Source: Bradyrhizobium sp. 200 (GTDB lineage: Bacteria; Pseudomonadota; Alphaproteobacteria; Rhizobiales; Xanthobacteraceae). From it: a stretch of 64,000 bases of DNA. This document shows positions 34,347 through 41,945 of this stretch, one piece after another. The stretch is from positions 8,104,001 to 8,168,000 of the forward strand of contig NZ_CP064689.1 in the NCBI RefSeq assembly GCF_023100945.1, written 5' to 3'. Position numbers and translations under genes: made by a program. A model generated the notes under the pieces. It made no database searches and was not told where the DNA came from. It saw only the letters and a list, made by a program, of their open reading frames with translations. How positions within the stretch are numbered: the first letter of the stretch is position 1; each line of letters starts with the position of its first letter.

Positions 34347-34528
34347 CGATGAGAAGGCGTTCGTCATTTCCCTTCGCCTTCAGGCCAGCTCGACTAGCCG
34401 GGGGACTACCTGCGGTTCGGGCGCCGAACCAACTTGCTTAGGGGCCACCCGTTCCTTGCCGAGCGCCTCTCGCGACGACCAGAACGATCAGGCCGATCGA
34501 CCGGCCACAACAGCCTTCGGTGGCCGGG

Positions 34529-34837
34529 CTCACCAGCGGGCTTCCCAGAGTCATGGCGGGGCTTCGGTCGCGCGCCTCAATCAGAAACTAACACGGTCGG
34601 TTTTGCTGCCTCTGGGATCCCGAGAGGGATGTCGCACATAACTCGCCTCCGGGGTTCGAGGTCCTGCCCCGGTGCTAAGGCCTTAACGCCCATCCTGTCC
34701 CAAAGGTCCCCAACCAGCGCTGCGCGGAATCAGTGTCTGGCGCCTATGCGATGGCAATGATCGGACCGCACTCCGGAGCCCGCGGGCCAAACCCTCACCA
34801 GCGGGCTTCCTAGAGTCACTGCTGGGGCACTCAGTCG
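34529..34837. repeat. Two copies of a degenerate non-coding repeat
   Basis: The segments ctcaccagcgggcttcccag (34529-34570) and ctcaccagcgggcttcctag (34794-34837) are followed by related gagtca...ctggggc/gcggggc sequence, about 265 bases apart. Weaker relatives are seen near 33800 and 32840. No coding or mobile function is visible. Confidence 0.45.
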
Positions 34838-34844
34838 CCGGCCC

Positions 34845-34934
34845 TTAGAGCGGCGCGAGATAAGCGTCGACTGCATGAGCTACAAAGATGGCGACGCAAA
34901 ACACACCTAGGACTATCGCGACCACTTCAATCAT
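34845..34934 (-). CDS. 29-residue membrane micropeptide
   Basis: Minus strand: MIEVVAIVLGVFCVAIFVAH then AVDAYLAPL. One hydrophobic helix (about 3-20) ends in AHAVDAY. ATG 34934 is preceded by aaggtgcgtcaaa, a plausible ribosome-binding site. I recall similar peptides with IFxAHAV(D/E)AYRA in Bradyrhizobium, but did not search. Function unknown. Confidence 0.5.
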   Translation of the reverse strand: MIEVVAIVLGVFCVAIFVAHAVDAYLAPL

Positions 34935-35280
34935 TTTGACGCACCTTTACTAACGGTACGCCTAATAACCGATCCTGGTTTCATGCCGGCGTCATCGGGG
35001 CCGGAAAGTGGTTTCCCTCGCACAGCCGATTAATGTTTGGTAATAGCCAAGCGTCGCGCGCGTGCTGTGCGGCGGCAGCGATCAATCCGCACTCGACAGC
35101 CCGCGCTATCCGGACTCACCGCTGGCCAGACTTAACCGTCAGTTAACGGTTCCGGCGCACCCTCGTCGTCAACCTCCGGCGGTCACGGATTGCGCTGATC
35201 ATGACCGTCTGCTGGTCACGGTGTCTAAGCGAGAGCCGTCGCTGCCCCAACAGCGGCGGCTTTTTCGTGGGAGAGCCCCG
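34935..35280. other. Intergenic region with a hairpin
   Basis: No gene recognised up to 35280. The run gccgtcgctgccccaacagc followed by ggcggctttttcgtg (about 35234-35270) can form a stem followed by T's, so it is terminator-like. Confidence 0.35.
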
Positions 35281-35520
35281 ATGAACTATCAGGCCTTCAC
35301 GAACGAAAGCCTCACCATGATGTACGAGGCCGTCCGCGGTGCTTTGGCGGCCGACGATTCGCTTGAGGGGCTAGGTGAGGAACCCAAGTTTAAGGTCCGC
35401 GACACGCCCGAATGGAAAACCCATGCAGCCGACCTCGAGGCTGAAATGCTCAAACGAGGAATGCCTTTCAACGTGATCGATTGGTCTGATGAGCAGGAGC
35501 CGCAGCCATTCGGTAAGTAG
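35281..35520 (+). CDS. Conserved hypothetical protein, 79 residues
   Basis: Acidic cytosolic protein: MNYQAFTNESLTMMYEAVRG, then ALAADDSLEGLGEEPKFKVR, DTPEWKTHAADLEAEMLKRG and a DWSDEQEPQPFGK end. It appears to be mostly helical with a conserved RDTPEWKxHAAxLExEML core. I recognise the type from Bradyrhizobium accessory regions but it has no assigned function. ATG 35281 follows gtgggagagcccc. The frame is open further upstream but those residues are Pro/Arg-rich and unlike the family. Confidence 0.7.
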   Translation: MNYQAFTNESLTMMYEAVRGALAADDSLEGLGEEPKFKVRDTPEWKTHAADLEAEMLKRGMPFNVIDWSDEQEPQPFGK

Positions 35521-35661
35521 GGCGGGCGCGCCGTATCGCTCGCAGCGCATGAGCGCGGCGCCAAGATTCTGTTCCTTTGTATCCCCGGGTGCACTAGCGG
35601 CCTGAGTTGGCCTAGTGAAAATGTAACTAGGAAGCTTGGCTACCAAGGCGCATGCTTGGGC

Positions 35662-35859
35662 ATGTCCGAATCCGGCCACCGATCATGCAAGTGCGGCGCA
35701 GTCTATGACCGCAGCGAGCATATCGTGGAGGCGCGCGAAATCAGCAGCTTTGAATGCGCCGTGTGTGGCAAGACCATCGAGAATTGGAACTCAGCTTGGG
35801 TGCCTCGATATCGGTTCATTGCCTGTCCAGCTAGGGATGCCGAATTTCCCCGAGAGTGA
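35662..35859 (+). CDS. Small zinc-ribbon-like protein
   Basis: A 65-residue protein with four metal-ligand-type Cys in two pairs: CKCGAVYDRSEHIVEARE and then FECAVCGKTIENWNSAWVPR. The C-x-C ... C-x2-C arrangement about 22 residues apart suggests a zinc ribbon. The remaining sequence (YRFIACPARDAEFPRE) is short. ATG 35662 (MSESGHRSCKCG) was chosen over 35656. Possible role in nucleic acid or protein binding, not established. Confidence 0.65.
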   Translation: MSESGHRSCKCGAVYDRSEHIVEAREISSFECAVCGKTIENWNSAWVPRYRFIACPARDAEFPRE

Positions 35860-36024
35860 TTTTCTGCTGGCATTGCATCGCGCCCAATTCTGCCAAGAAT
35901 CAGACCCAGCCTGAATAGGCCATTCCGGGGGTGACCGGCGGTGGCAAGGCCCGGGGTATGTCGTCCGGAATCGTCGTACGCCGGGCCTTCGTTACAGCTT
36001 GCGGTTAGGCTGTGCTCGTGAATC

Positions 36025-36201
36025 TCAGGATGGTCTTGTTGGCATCGCCGCAGAGAGCATTTCCAACGCCGACAGCTCTTCCGCAAGCCGCTTGGAAACA
36101 AACTCGCGTTCGAAGTCGGTCAGGCTGGTTTCGAGCAAGTGGCGATAGCGCTGAATGTTGCCGCGATGCGTTCGAAGCCGAGCAAAATTCTCGTCAATCA
36201 T
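36025..36201 (-). CDS. Small conserved helical protein, 58 residues
   Basis: Minus strand: MIDENFARLRTHRGNIQRYR, HLLETSLTDFEREFVSKRLA, then EELSALEMLSAAMPTRPS. A compact, mostly helical protein with F-x-R-x-R-THR-x-NI-x-RYR-x-LLE and ERxFVxKRLxEE motifs that I recognise from multi-copy small proteins of Bradyrhizobium (memory only). Function unknown. The start ATG 36201 follows tttaggagtacaga (AGGAG). Isolated on the minus strand. Confidence 0.65.
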   Translation of the reverse strand: MIDENFARLRTHRGNIQRYRHLLETSLTDFEREFVSKRLAEELSALEMLSAAMPTRPS

Positions 36202-36532
36202 TCTGTACTCCTAATTACTAGTCGAAAATTGATGGCCGAAAAACTGAAGTCTCCTGTGCTCACCCTCCGTGGTCAAGCATGAATCGGGCCACCTCCCTGA
36301 CGTAATGCTTCAGGGCGACAGCTTCGCGACAATGGAACGGATTGGCGCTCGGGCGCTCACACGGTTTTGCCACTTTGTCCCGACATGGTGATTCGGCGCT
36401 CGACAGAGTGCTTCTTGAGGAACGGCTCTGGCACATTAGCCCCCAGCCCCGCCAGGGCCGTTTCATCAGGCCCGCGCAAGTACCGGCCGCACATCGGCCC
36501 CGCGCCGGAGCTTTTATGGTAGGGCTTCCGCT
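36202..36532. other. Island intergenic region
   Basis: No recognised gene. A minus-strand frame ends MSGQSGKTV at about 36372-36400, possibly part of a lost small gene, but evidence is too weak to call it. Confidence 0.3.
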
Positions 36533-36628
36533 ATGCAGCGATCTCGTTTTTCGATCGTCTTCTTGGAAGTCATCACCACGGCGGCGATGGTCGCGCTCGT
36601 GCTGTACGTGCTATTTCCGCCAAACTAG
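36533..36628 (+). CDS. 31-residue membrane micropeptide
   Basis: Plus strand: MQRSRFSIVFLEVITTAAMV then ALVLYVLFPPN. A basic N-terminus leads into one hydrophobic helix (about 8-28) with a Pro-Pro end. The ribosome-binding site is weak (gtagggcttccgct). Included because the composition is typical of short membrane peptides in this island; translation is not certain. Confidence 0.4.
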   Translation: MQRSRFSIVFLEVITTAAMVALVLYVLFPPN

Positions 36629-36718
36629 CCATCAATGCCAGACGCCCGCGCCGCGTTGGGCGGACAAAAACTCAAACTATCGGGTGGCTTTAGGCGAACA
36701 GCTCGGCGTCGGCCGTTT

Positions 36719-36862
36719 TCATGCGGCGGCTTTGTCTTCCTTTTCTGCTCCTCGAGCGACGATCCTGATCGCATTGTCCGGCAAGGGCCGCTGCAGCGCC
36801 TTGGCCTCATCCCACGGCGCGCATCCTTTGGCGCGGGAAAGTCTGCCGTCTCCTAACATTTT
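36719..36862 (-). pseudogene. SRAP (YedK/HMCES) C-terminal relic 1
   Basis: Minus strand: [40 protein letters not shown] and DKAAA to the stop at 36719. The part [15 protein letters not shown] followed by IVARG is the C-terminus of SOS-response-associated peptidase (SRAP) proteins of rhizobia, which form DNA-protein crosslinks at abasic sites. Everything upstream, including the catalytic Cys2 and the His/Glu region, is missing. Two similar relics follow at 37171 and 37629. Confidence 0.65.
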
Positions 36863-36898
36863 GGTGTAGGCTACAGTCGGACAGAGGGAGGCGCGGCG

Positions 36899-37138
36899 AT
36901 GCCTCAAGAGAATTACGCTGCCAAGCAGCAACGGATCGGCGAGCGCCTGACGCGTGCGATGGCCAAGGCCCACATGGATCGCCGCGAGCTTGCCGAACTG
37001 ACGGGCTACAGTGAGGCACAGATCGTGAGCTGGGAGCGCGGGCGCGCGCGGCTGTACCCGATCGAGCTGATAAAGCTGTGTCATGCGCTCGACGTGATGC
37101 CGGAGTGGCTGCTGTGCTGGGAGCGCCGCCTCCATTGA
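36899..37138 (+). CDS. XRE-family helix-turn-helix regulator
   Basis: A 79-residue DNA-binding protein: [20 protein letters not shown], then [40 protein letters not shown] and [11 protein letters not shown]. This is a complete five-helix cI/XRE domain with the recognition-helix signature [15 protein letters not shown] 36899 follows agggaggcgcggcg. No partner such as a toxin or integrase is adjacent; it lies between two SRAP relics. It is probably a remnant regulator of a prophage or island, still intact. Confidence 0.82.
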   Translation: MPQENYAAKQQRIGERLTRAMAKAHMDRRELAELTGYSEAQIVSWERGRARLYPIELIKLCHALDVMPEWLLCWERRLH

Positions 37139-37170
37139 TCAGCAGCGCCAGCGTTTTCCACCGTTATCCG

Positions 37171-37290
37171 TCATGCTGCAGCCCTGGCTTCCTTATCCCC
37201 GCCGCGCATCACCAACGTGACCGCATCATCCGACAACGGCCGCTGTAGCGCCTTGGCTTCATCCCACGGCGCGCGCATCCAGCACCTTGC
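37171..37290 (-). pseudogene. SRAP (YedK/HMCES) C-terminal relic 2
   Basis: Minus strand: [20 protein letters not shown], then [16 protein letters not shown] and stop at 37171. It is nearly colinear with relics 1 and 3 (RA-(P/S)-W-(D/E)-EAK-x-LQRPL-x-D). Upstream coding sequence is absent. Independent stops and sequence differences show that the copies diverged after duplication. Confidence 0.65.
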
Positions 37291-37323
37291 ACAGGTGTGT
37301 TCGTTTCAGTGTGTTCCTCGCGC

Positions 37324-37500
37324 TTAGTAAGGCAATAGCTCGGAAGCTTTTGTCCCGGCCAGGCTGTGGAAATTCTTGCAATGACCTATGACCGTACCGG
37401 CGGCATGACGCTCGGTCGAAGGTGAGTACGACGACAGCATGGTGGTTGCAGTAGTGAGAACGGCAACGACGGCAATTGCAGACCTGATCAGATGCTTCAT
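37324..37500 (-). CDS. Small secreted protein, 58 residues
   Basis: Begins MKHLIRSAIAVVAVLTTATT, a typical Sec signal (basic n-region, hydrophobic core), with cleavage likely near residue 22. The mature part MLSSYSPSTERHAAGTVIGH followed by CKNFHSLAGTKASELLPY is short with one Cys. ATG 37500 has GGAGGTTTCCC upstream, a strong ribosome-binding site. Function unknown; expected in the periplasm. Confidence 0.55.
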   Translation of the reverse strand: MKHLIRSAIAVVAVLTTATTMLSSYSPSTERHAAGTVIGHCKNFHSLAGTKASELLPY

Positions 37501-37628
37501 GGGAAACCTCCGGGTTTCCTTCACGAAGGTTCGTTCGGCAGATTGATATAAGGTTCAATGGAACAAGGCCAAGCACTCGATCACGTTTCGATGACCTTTA
37601 TGACCGCAAAACCGCATCTCCGGTCTGG

Positions 37629-37856
37629 TCATGTCCATGCGGCGACGTCCTCTTTTTCGGTGCCGCGAGCCACTACGTTCATTGCTTCATCCGGCAGCGG
37701 TCGCTGCAACCCCTTCGCTTCTTCCCATGACGCGCGCATCCAGACATCGCGCTCCTCCTCGGTGGTCAGGATCACCGGCATCGCCTTCGGGTGGATCGGT
37801 TCGACGATGGCGTTCGGCGCAGTGATCAGCAAGCGGTCTTCCGTTCGTCGCCGCAT
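37629..37856 (-). pseudogene. SRAP (YedK/HMCES) C-terminal relic 3
   Basis: The longest of three relics, 75 residues: [20 protein letters not shown], then [20 protein letters not shown] and [20 protein letters not shown]. It includes the conserved I-x-P-I-H-x-K-A-M-P-V-I-L segment, whose His is essential in SRAP proteins, but the N-terminal Cys2 and the central fold are missing (full length about 230 residues). Frames further upstream contain weak additional similarity in other registers, consistent with a frameshifted gene. Confidence 0.7.
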
Positions 37857-37895
37857 CGCTCGCGGCGTTGAGGCAGCGCCATACGACGTCGATAA

Positions 37896-38162
37896 GTGAA
37901 GCCCCGGTTGATCGTGGGCAATGCAATACGGTTGATGTGCCGGTCACCGAAGTCCCGTGCAGGCTGCCACTTCGGTGCGGCCATCGGGCTTGGGTCGCTC
38001 CCTGAGGGCGAGCTAACGATCAGCATACTCGCCAGGAGAAAGCTGGGCCGCGGCCTTGACGTTCGCAAGGAAGGCGGGAAGCTGGTACCGGGGCCGACCG
38101 GTGACGATCCCTACGAGGACGAAGCTTACCGGCAGTGGCAGATCAAACAGCAGGGCACGTAG
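37896..38162 (+). CDS. Hypothetical protein, 88 residues, doubtful
   Basis: The C-terminal half ([20 protein letters not shown] then [14 protein letters not shown]) is protein-like and acidic, but the N-terminal half overlaps the upstream part of SRAP relic 3 on the other strand and has no clear pattern. No strong ribosome-binding site. I cannot assign a function; it could be a chance frame. Confidence 0.3.
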   Translation: MKPRLIVGNAIRLMCRSPKSRAGCHFGAAIGLGSLPEGELTISILARRKLGRGLDVRKEGGKLVPGPTGDDPYEDEAYRQWQIKQQGT

Positions 38163-38408
38163 TAAACCTTCGTACCGTTCCTTGACGCCTTCAGCCCGAT
38201 TTTTTGAGGAAATCGTCTTCAGTTTGGGTTAGGAACGTTTGCTAATGAACCGGCATTGATCTAGGCGCCGCGAGCATCAAGCGTGGCGCGAACGACCGGC
38301 CCCCAGTCATCGTCACAGTTGGCTGGGGGGTCATCGACCGGCGCCGCACGGAATGGCTGCCTATCAGCGCGAAGCGCCCGCTACCTATAGCCATCCTCGG
38401 TGAACGCC

Positions 38409-38540
38409 ATGGATCGCATCTTCCTCGCCATCATCGTCTCGGCGCTGCTGTTGTTCCTCGGCGCGAGCGGTCTGTACGTGACCAGGACCGCTGACCTCAT
38501 GTCGCACGACCGTACGGTCGGTTTCTCCGGCTCAAGATAG
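38409..38540 (+). CDS. 43-residue membrane micropeptide
   Basis: Plus strand: MDRIFLAIIVSALLLFLGAS, then GLYVTRTADLMSHDRTVGFS and GSR. One N-terminal hydrophobic helix (about 4-24) is followed by a short polar tail. Could be an anchor or an uncleaved signal. The upstream sequence cctcggtgaacgcc holds only a poor ribosome-binding site. Similar peptides with LYVTRTAD are familiar to me from Bradyrhizobium, unverified. Confidence 0.45.
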   Translation: MDRIFLAIIVSALLLFLGASGLYVTRTADLMSHDRTVGFSGSR

Positions 38541-38760
38541 GTCAACGCATGAGAGCCGCTGAGCCCCGTGACGTGAGTAGCCCGCAAATTGCGGGAGCAA
38601 CGCCAGTCTGTGGGCACAAACCTGGACATGTGGCCCGTCGTTCCTAAACGACATCGAGTATCGCGGAAAAGACTGGCAAGCCTAGGAACGGTCTCACCCA
38701 GCTCGCGTTGCTCGGCAAGGGACTGAGGCAAGTCATCAACACAATCAGTGGAGAACGAAG

Positions 38761-39390
38761 ATGGCAAACCCGCGCCCGGAAGATAAGTCTACGCAAGACG
38801 TGGAAGACGCAGCCCGCCGCGCTGGCGAGAGGGCTGCTGACCAGACTACCCGTGTCGGACAAGCTGCAGCCGATCAGACGGCGCGTATAGGGCAAGCTGC
38901 GGCTGAAGCCGGAGAGGAAGTGGCTCGTGCAGGTGCGGATATGCTCAAGCAAAACGTCGAGACGGTACAGAACGCATGGCGCTCCGGCCTTGAAGCGGCG
39001 ACCTCGGTGATGGGACGGTCTAGCGAGCAATTTGGTCGCACGCTCGGCCTATCAGGAGAAGGGGCAACAGAGGCAACGGAACGGTCGGCCCGCAACGCGC
39101 AAACGCTGCTTTACAGTGGTACCGCTGCCGCCAGAGTGATGGGTGGAATGTCACAAGAGTATTTCCAGATGGTTCGGCATCAAGTCGAGAAAAACTTGGA
39201 CCACATGAACAAGTTGCTGACCTGCCGAACTCCACAGGACTTTGCAGCCGCGCAAAGTGACATGGTGAGGGAGACCGTGGAAACCGCTCTGGAAAGCAGC
39301 CGTCGGATAGCCGACTTGTCGCTCAAAATGGCCGACGAAACCGGAAAGCAGATCAAACAAACTATGGAACAGATCCGGCGCGTCGCCTAA
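38761..39390 (+). CDS. Phasin family protein
   Basis: A 209-residue polyhydroxyalkanoate granule-associated protein. The N-terminal part is Ala/Gln/Thr-rich with repeats of the type ADQTTRVGQAAADQTARIGQ. Residues about 60-200 form the Phasin_2-like helical domain: MLKQNVETVQNAWRSGLEAA, YFQMVRHQVEKNLDHMNKLL, then DFAAAQSDMVRETVETALES and MADETGKQIKQTMEQIRR. Phasins coat PHB granules and limit their size. ATG 38761 follows ggagaacgaag. It stands alone in the island; a second phasin lies at 40146-40616 on the other strand. No PHA synthase is in the window. Confidence 0.88.
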   Translation: MANPRPEDKSTQDVEDAARRAGERAADQTTRVGQAAADQTARIGQAAAEAGEEVARAGADMLKQNVETVQNAWRSGLEAATSVMGRSSEQFGRTLGLSGEGATEATERSARNAQTLLYSGTAAARVMGGMSQEYFQMVRHQVEKNLDHMNKLLTCRTPQDFAAAQSDMVRETVETALESSRRIADLSLKMADETGKQIKQTMEQIRRVA

Positions 39391-39534
39391 GCCGGACGTA
39401 TAGGTTCGACTTTGAAAAGAGCGCCTGCTGTAAGCCGCTCCGGTCCCGGGCGGTCGTCCTCGATTTGCGAATTCATTCGGGATCAGCGTGCGCATGTCCC
39501 ACGTGTTCGATCTGTTCCCATAATGAGCTGGTAC

Positions 39535-39600
39535 TGGCCTGTTTCCGGGCTCAGTGGCCGGTTTTGAAAATCACGGTGGCCTGATTTGAATTCTTATTTG
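39535..39600. mobile_element. Possible IS21-family end remnant
   Basis: Three related units tggcctgttt, tggccggttttgaaaa and tggcctgatttgaa occur at 39535, 39555 and 39577, about 20-22 bases apart. Multiple tggccngtttt-type repeats are a hallmark of IS21-family ends. No transposase is nearby, so at most a terminal fragment remains. This is a weak call. Confidence 0.3.
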
Positions 39601-39684
39601 GGAACTGACCGCCGGGAACCGGCATGGTAATATCGGGCAGTGGAATTGACCCTACGGTTAGGACCCGTAAGCCCGAGGTGTGTC

Positions 39685-39879
39685 ATGCAGCGTCGCCGTA
39701 AGAACACCCTGACTTTTCCAGATCGGCTAACGAACGAAGCCGAGCGTCTCAGACAGGAAGCTAAGACCAAATCTCCGGGCCAGGAGCAAGATGAACTCCT
39801 AAGAACGGCCCGTCAGGCTGAGACCGCCGCTCACATCGATGAATGGCTTGCGTCCCCTGGCTTGAAGCCGCCGAGGTAA
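39685..39879 (+). CDS. Small conserved hypothetical protein, 64 residues
   Basis: MQRRRKNTLTFPDRLTNEAE, then RLRQEAKTKSPGQEQDELLR and TARQAETAAHIDEWLASPGL. A helical protein with the pattern (T)LTFxDRLxxEAxRxxxxA ... LLxxARQAETAAHIxEWLxSPGLxPP, which I recognise as recurrent in Bradyrhizobium and related genomes, without known function. ATG 39685 was chosen as the family-like start. It is closely followed (5 bases) by another small gene, probably in one transcript. Confidence 0.7.
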   Translation: MQRRRKNTLTFPDRLTNEAERLRQEAKTKSPGQEQDELLRTARQAETAAHIDEWLASPGLKPPR

Positions 39880-39884
39880 ACGGC

Positions 39885-40010
39885 ATGCAGGACATGAAGG
39901 CCAGCGCGGAGAAGCTCCACGCCGAAGCCGACTATGCGGAACAGATCGCGAGCAGCGCGACCGATCAGCAGAAGCGCGAGCTTTACGTGCGTCTCGCCGC
40001 CCATTTCTGA
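39885..40010 (+). pseudogene. Small helical protein cut by a premature stop
   Basis: From ATG 39885: MQDMKASAEKLHAEADYAEQ, IASSATDQQKRELYVRLAAH and F, then TGA. Reading through the stop continues ELADEIEKMMLD, which fits the expected next helix of this small-protein type (LAAHFxxLAxExExxI). So the gene seems truncated by a nonsense mutation to 41 residues. It follows the preceding small gene by five bases. Function unknown. Confidence 0.5.
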
Positions 40011-40145
40011 GAACTCGCTGACGAAATCGAAAAGATGATGTTGGACCCGCGAGAGTCCTCAATTCTCTTTGCGCTTCTTCTGCATCTTGACGGCAGCCGC
40101 TCAGGTGTTGAGCCGCCGGGCGCGGCGGGGCTGAACGGCTTGAAG

Positions 40146-40616
40146 TCATCGTCTTGTGAGTGCAGCCATTTCTGTCGACTGCTTCACCAACATGTCGGCC
40201 CGCCTTTTTGTAAATTCTGCAATCACGTCGACAAATTGGAATGGCGACCTGATCGTCGCAAGCTTCTGGCTGAAGTCCAAAGCAAATCGCATGTTGGCTT
40301 GTGTCATTTCCAGAAGCTTCGCTTGATAAGCCACCATGTTTCCCGTCGCTGAAGCAAAATCAAACCCTCGCATCTGACTGGGGCCGACTTGCACCGGATT
40401 CGCAGCGATGGGAGCCTCTTGTTTCTCGACGTTGGGAGCTTCTTCTTTTGGATCGTCATGAAGCTCAAGTGGCGACTCAATCGGCCCAGCGGCAACAGAG
40501 CGCAATAGATTGTCTCTCGAGCTTTTAACGACAGCCTGCTTCTTCCCATGGGCTCGCGTGGCTATGGCGGGGCTGCCGGCGCGCTTTGACGACTTGGCTG
40601 GTTTACGCTTACTCAT
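40146..40616 (-). CDS. Phasin family protein (second copy)
   Basis: A 156-residue protein. The first about 70 residues are a basic, disordered-looking tail (MSKRKPAKSSKRAGSPAIAT; GKKQAVVKSSRDN). The rest is a phasin-type helical domain: NMVAYQAKLLEMTQANMRFA, then LDFSQKLATIRSPFQFVDVI and AEFTKRRADMLVKQSTEMAA. The pattern F-x-F-a-x-x-L-x-x-(I/V)-x-(S/T)-P-x-(E/Q)-F follows Phasin_2 proteins. It probably binds PHB granules; the basic extension might contact DNA, as PhaM-like proteins do (speculative). ATG 40616. Confidence 0.8.
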   Translation of the reverse strand: MSKRKPAKSSKRAGSPAIATRAHGKKQAVVKSSRDNLLRSVAAGPIESPLELHDDPKEEAPNVEKQEAPIAANPVQVGPSQMRGFDFASATGNMVAYQAKLLEMTQANMRFALDFSQKLATIRSPFQFVDVIAEFTKRRADMLVKQSTEMAALTRR

Positions 40617-40765
40617 CTGAGGCTCCAAAGGTCGTAGATCTTTGAGAAGACAACATGCCTTGTGATCTAGCGTTCCAAACGCGAGATCATGGGAGCCGCA
40701 AGGAAAGCCTTTGCGCACGATGCGGGTTTTCCTCCAGCGGTTGGGGCACCTTTCGGCTGAAACCC

Positions 40766-40948
40766 TTAATGGCTCCACGGTTGGTATTGTACGGTGATTT
40801 GGTTGGCTTGGGGTCGAAGCACCTTGTTGCAGCCCGGGCAAGGTGCGCCAGCGCCGCCGCAACCGCAGGCCCTTTCACCCAAGAACAGCCGATCCAAATG
40901 GTTTTCGCAGACCCACCGCGTGTTGTCGCACCTCGGGCAGTACCGCAT
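40766..40948 (-). CDS. Cys-rich zinc-finger-like small protein
   Basis: 60 residues: MRYCPRCDNTRWVCENHLDR, then LFLGERACGCGGAGAPCPGC and NKVLRPQANQITVQYQPWSH. Cys occur as C-x2-C, C (with His), C-x-C-GG-x-G-x-P-C-x2-C, resembling the CxxCxGxG zinc motifs of DnaJ. Two zinc sites are possible. I have seen related proteins in Bradyrhizobium (unsearched). Role unknown; possibly a chaperone-like or nucleic-acid-binding accessory protein. Confidence 0.65.
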   Translation of the reverse strand: MRYCPRCDNTRWVCENHLDRLFLGERACGCGGAGAPCPGCNKVLRPQANQITVQYQPWSH

Positions 40949-41153
40949 CGGCTCGCGCCCTCCAGCAAAACCAATGTCGGTGCAGTCAATGCGTTCCGCT
41001 ATCGAACCTGCGGTTAACTTTTGTTGTAGCGAAAGACGGCTATCGGGTGCTGTGATTTCCGGGGTAGCTCTTTGTGGGTGAAGGGCTGGCCTCCAGGAGC
41101 CTCAGCTTCCACGTCCCGGAGCTGGGGCTCTTGGTGCTGGGCGTGTGCTCAAT

Positions 41154-41369
41154 TTACGCAGCGCGTTCCCTGTCTGACCGTCCTCGACGGGTTTCATCCA
41201 GCGCCTTTTCATAGTTGTCCGCGAACCTCTCAATGCTGTGGGCCCACATCCCCAGCATTGAGACCTGAAAGAGCATGAGCGGCTTCAAGGCATTCATGCT
41301 GCTTGCGGCCGCGGCGATGATGCGCGGGTCGCGCGCGAAATGGTCTGCGTCAGCGGTCTTGTCTGCCAT
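41154..41369 (-). CDS. Small helical protein near phasins
   Basis: 71 residues: MADKTADADHFARDPRIIAA, then AASSMNALKPLMLFQVSMLG and MWAHSIERFADNYEKALDET. The central segment (LMLFQVSMLxMWAxxIERFAxNYEKxL) looks like a phasin-type amphipathic helix, suggesting association with PHB granules (inference). ATG 41369 follows cgaaggagcgaacagc (AGGAG). Its 5' end overlaps the 3' end of the upstream gene by 20 bases, so both are probably in one transcript. Confidence 0.6.
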   Translation of the reverse strand: MADKTADADHFARDPRIIAAAASSMNALKPLMLFQVSMLGMWAHSIERFADNYEKALDETRRGRSDRERAA

Positions 41370-41688
41370 GCTGTTCGCTCCTTCGCACTGGTGTTATGGC
41401 CGAAACCTGAGTGTCGGGTTGTGCACTGCCGGATTTTAAGCATTGACCCAAAGCTTGATCTGCTGCGGCTCTCGCAGCTCGGTCGTCATGCAACTTGTCC
41501 AGGTTTGTCAAGTAAGCGACTGCAGCTATTTGCAAGAGAGCGAAATCGTATTCGCCGGTACCACGAAGATGGGTGACGTAGCGATGGAGGGCGGAACGCC
41601 TGTTATCGTCCTCGCTGACACTGCTGTGGCGCAGCAAGTAGTTCCGCCAAGCGAATGCACACGCGCCCTCTATGGACGGAGAAGTCAT
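41350..41688 (-). CDS. Hypothetical protein, 112 residues
   Basis: A cytosolic protein with MTSPSIEGACAFAWRNYLLR, then RRSALHRYVTHLRGTGEYDF and LLQIAAVAYLTNLDKLHDDR. It seems mostly helical; the first 90 residues look conserved in type, the last 20 less so and overlap the next gene. ATG 41688 has GGGAGGTGCCC upstream, which decides the start over a GTG at 41694. No function is recognised. Confidence 0.62.
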   Translation of the reverse strand: MTSPSIEGACAFAWRNYLLRHSSVSEDDNRRSALHRYVTHLRGTGEYDFALLQIAAVAYLTNLDKLHDDRAARAAADQALGQCLKSGSAQPDTQVSAITPVRRSEQHGRQDR

Positions 41689-41945
41689 GGGCACCTCCCG
41701 ATTTTTTTAAGAAAGAATGACCAGCCGTTTCGTTCCGCGACTTTGTCAGGTGTAATGTTGTTCCGTCAGCTGCACTGCAAGGTGTTTGCGCGAGCAATGT
41801 GGTTGCTGCAGTCGGCGAGGTCAGCGCTGCTCTGGGCTAACTTTTACGAATGTTCCGCTCTTGCCGAAATCGTCCTGCACCGGAGGTAGGCGCGAAGCGG
41901 ATCTCTAAGCGAGTGACGACGTCCACAACGATGCGGGGCGCGGAC

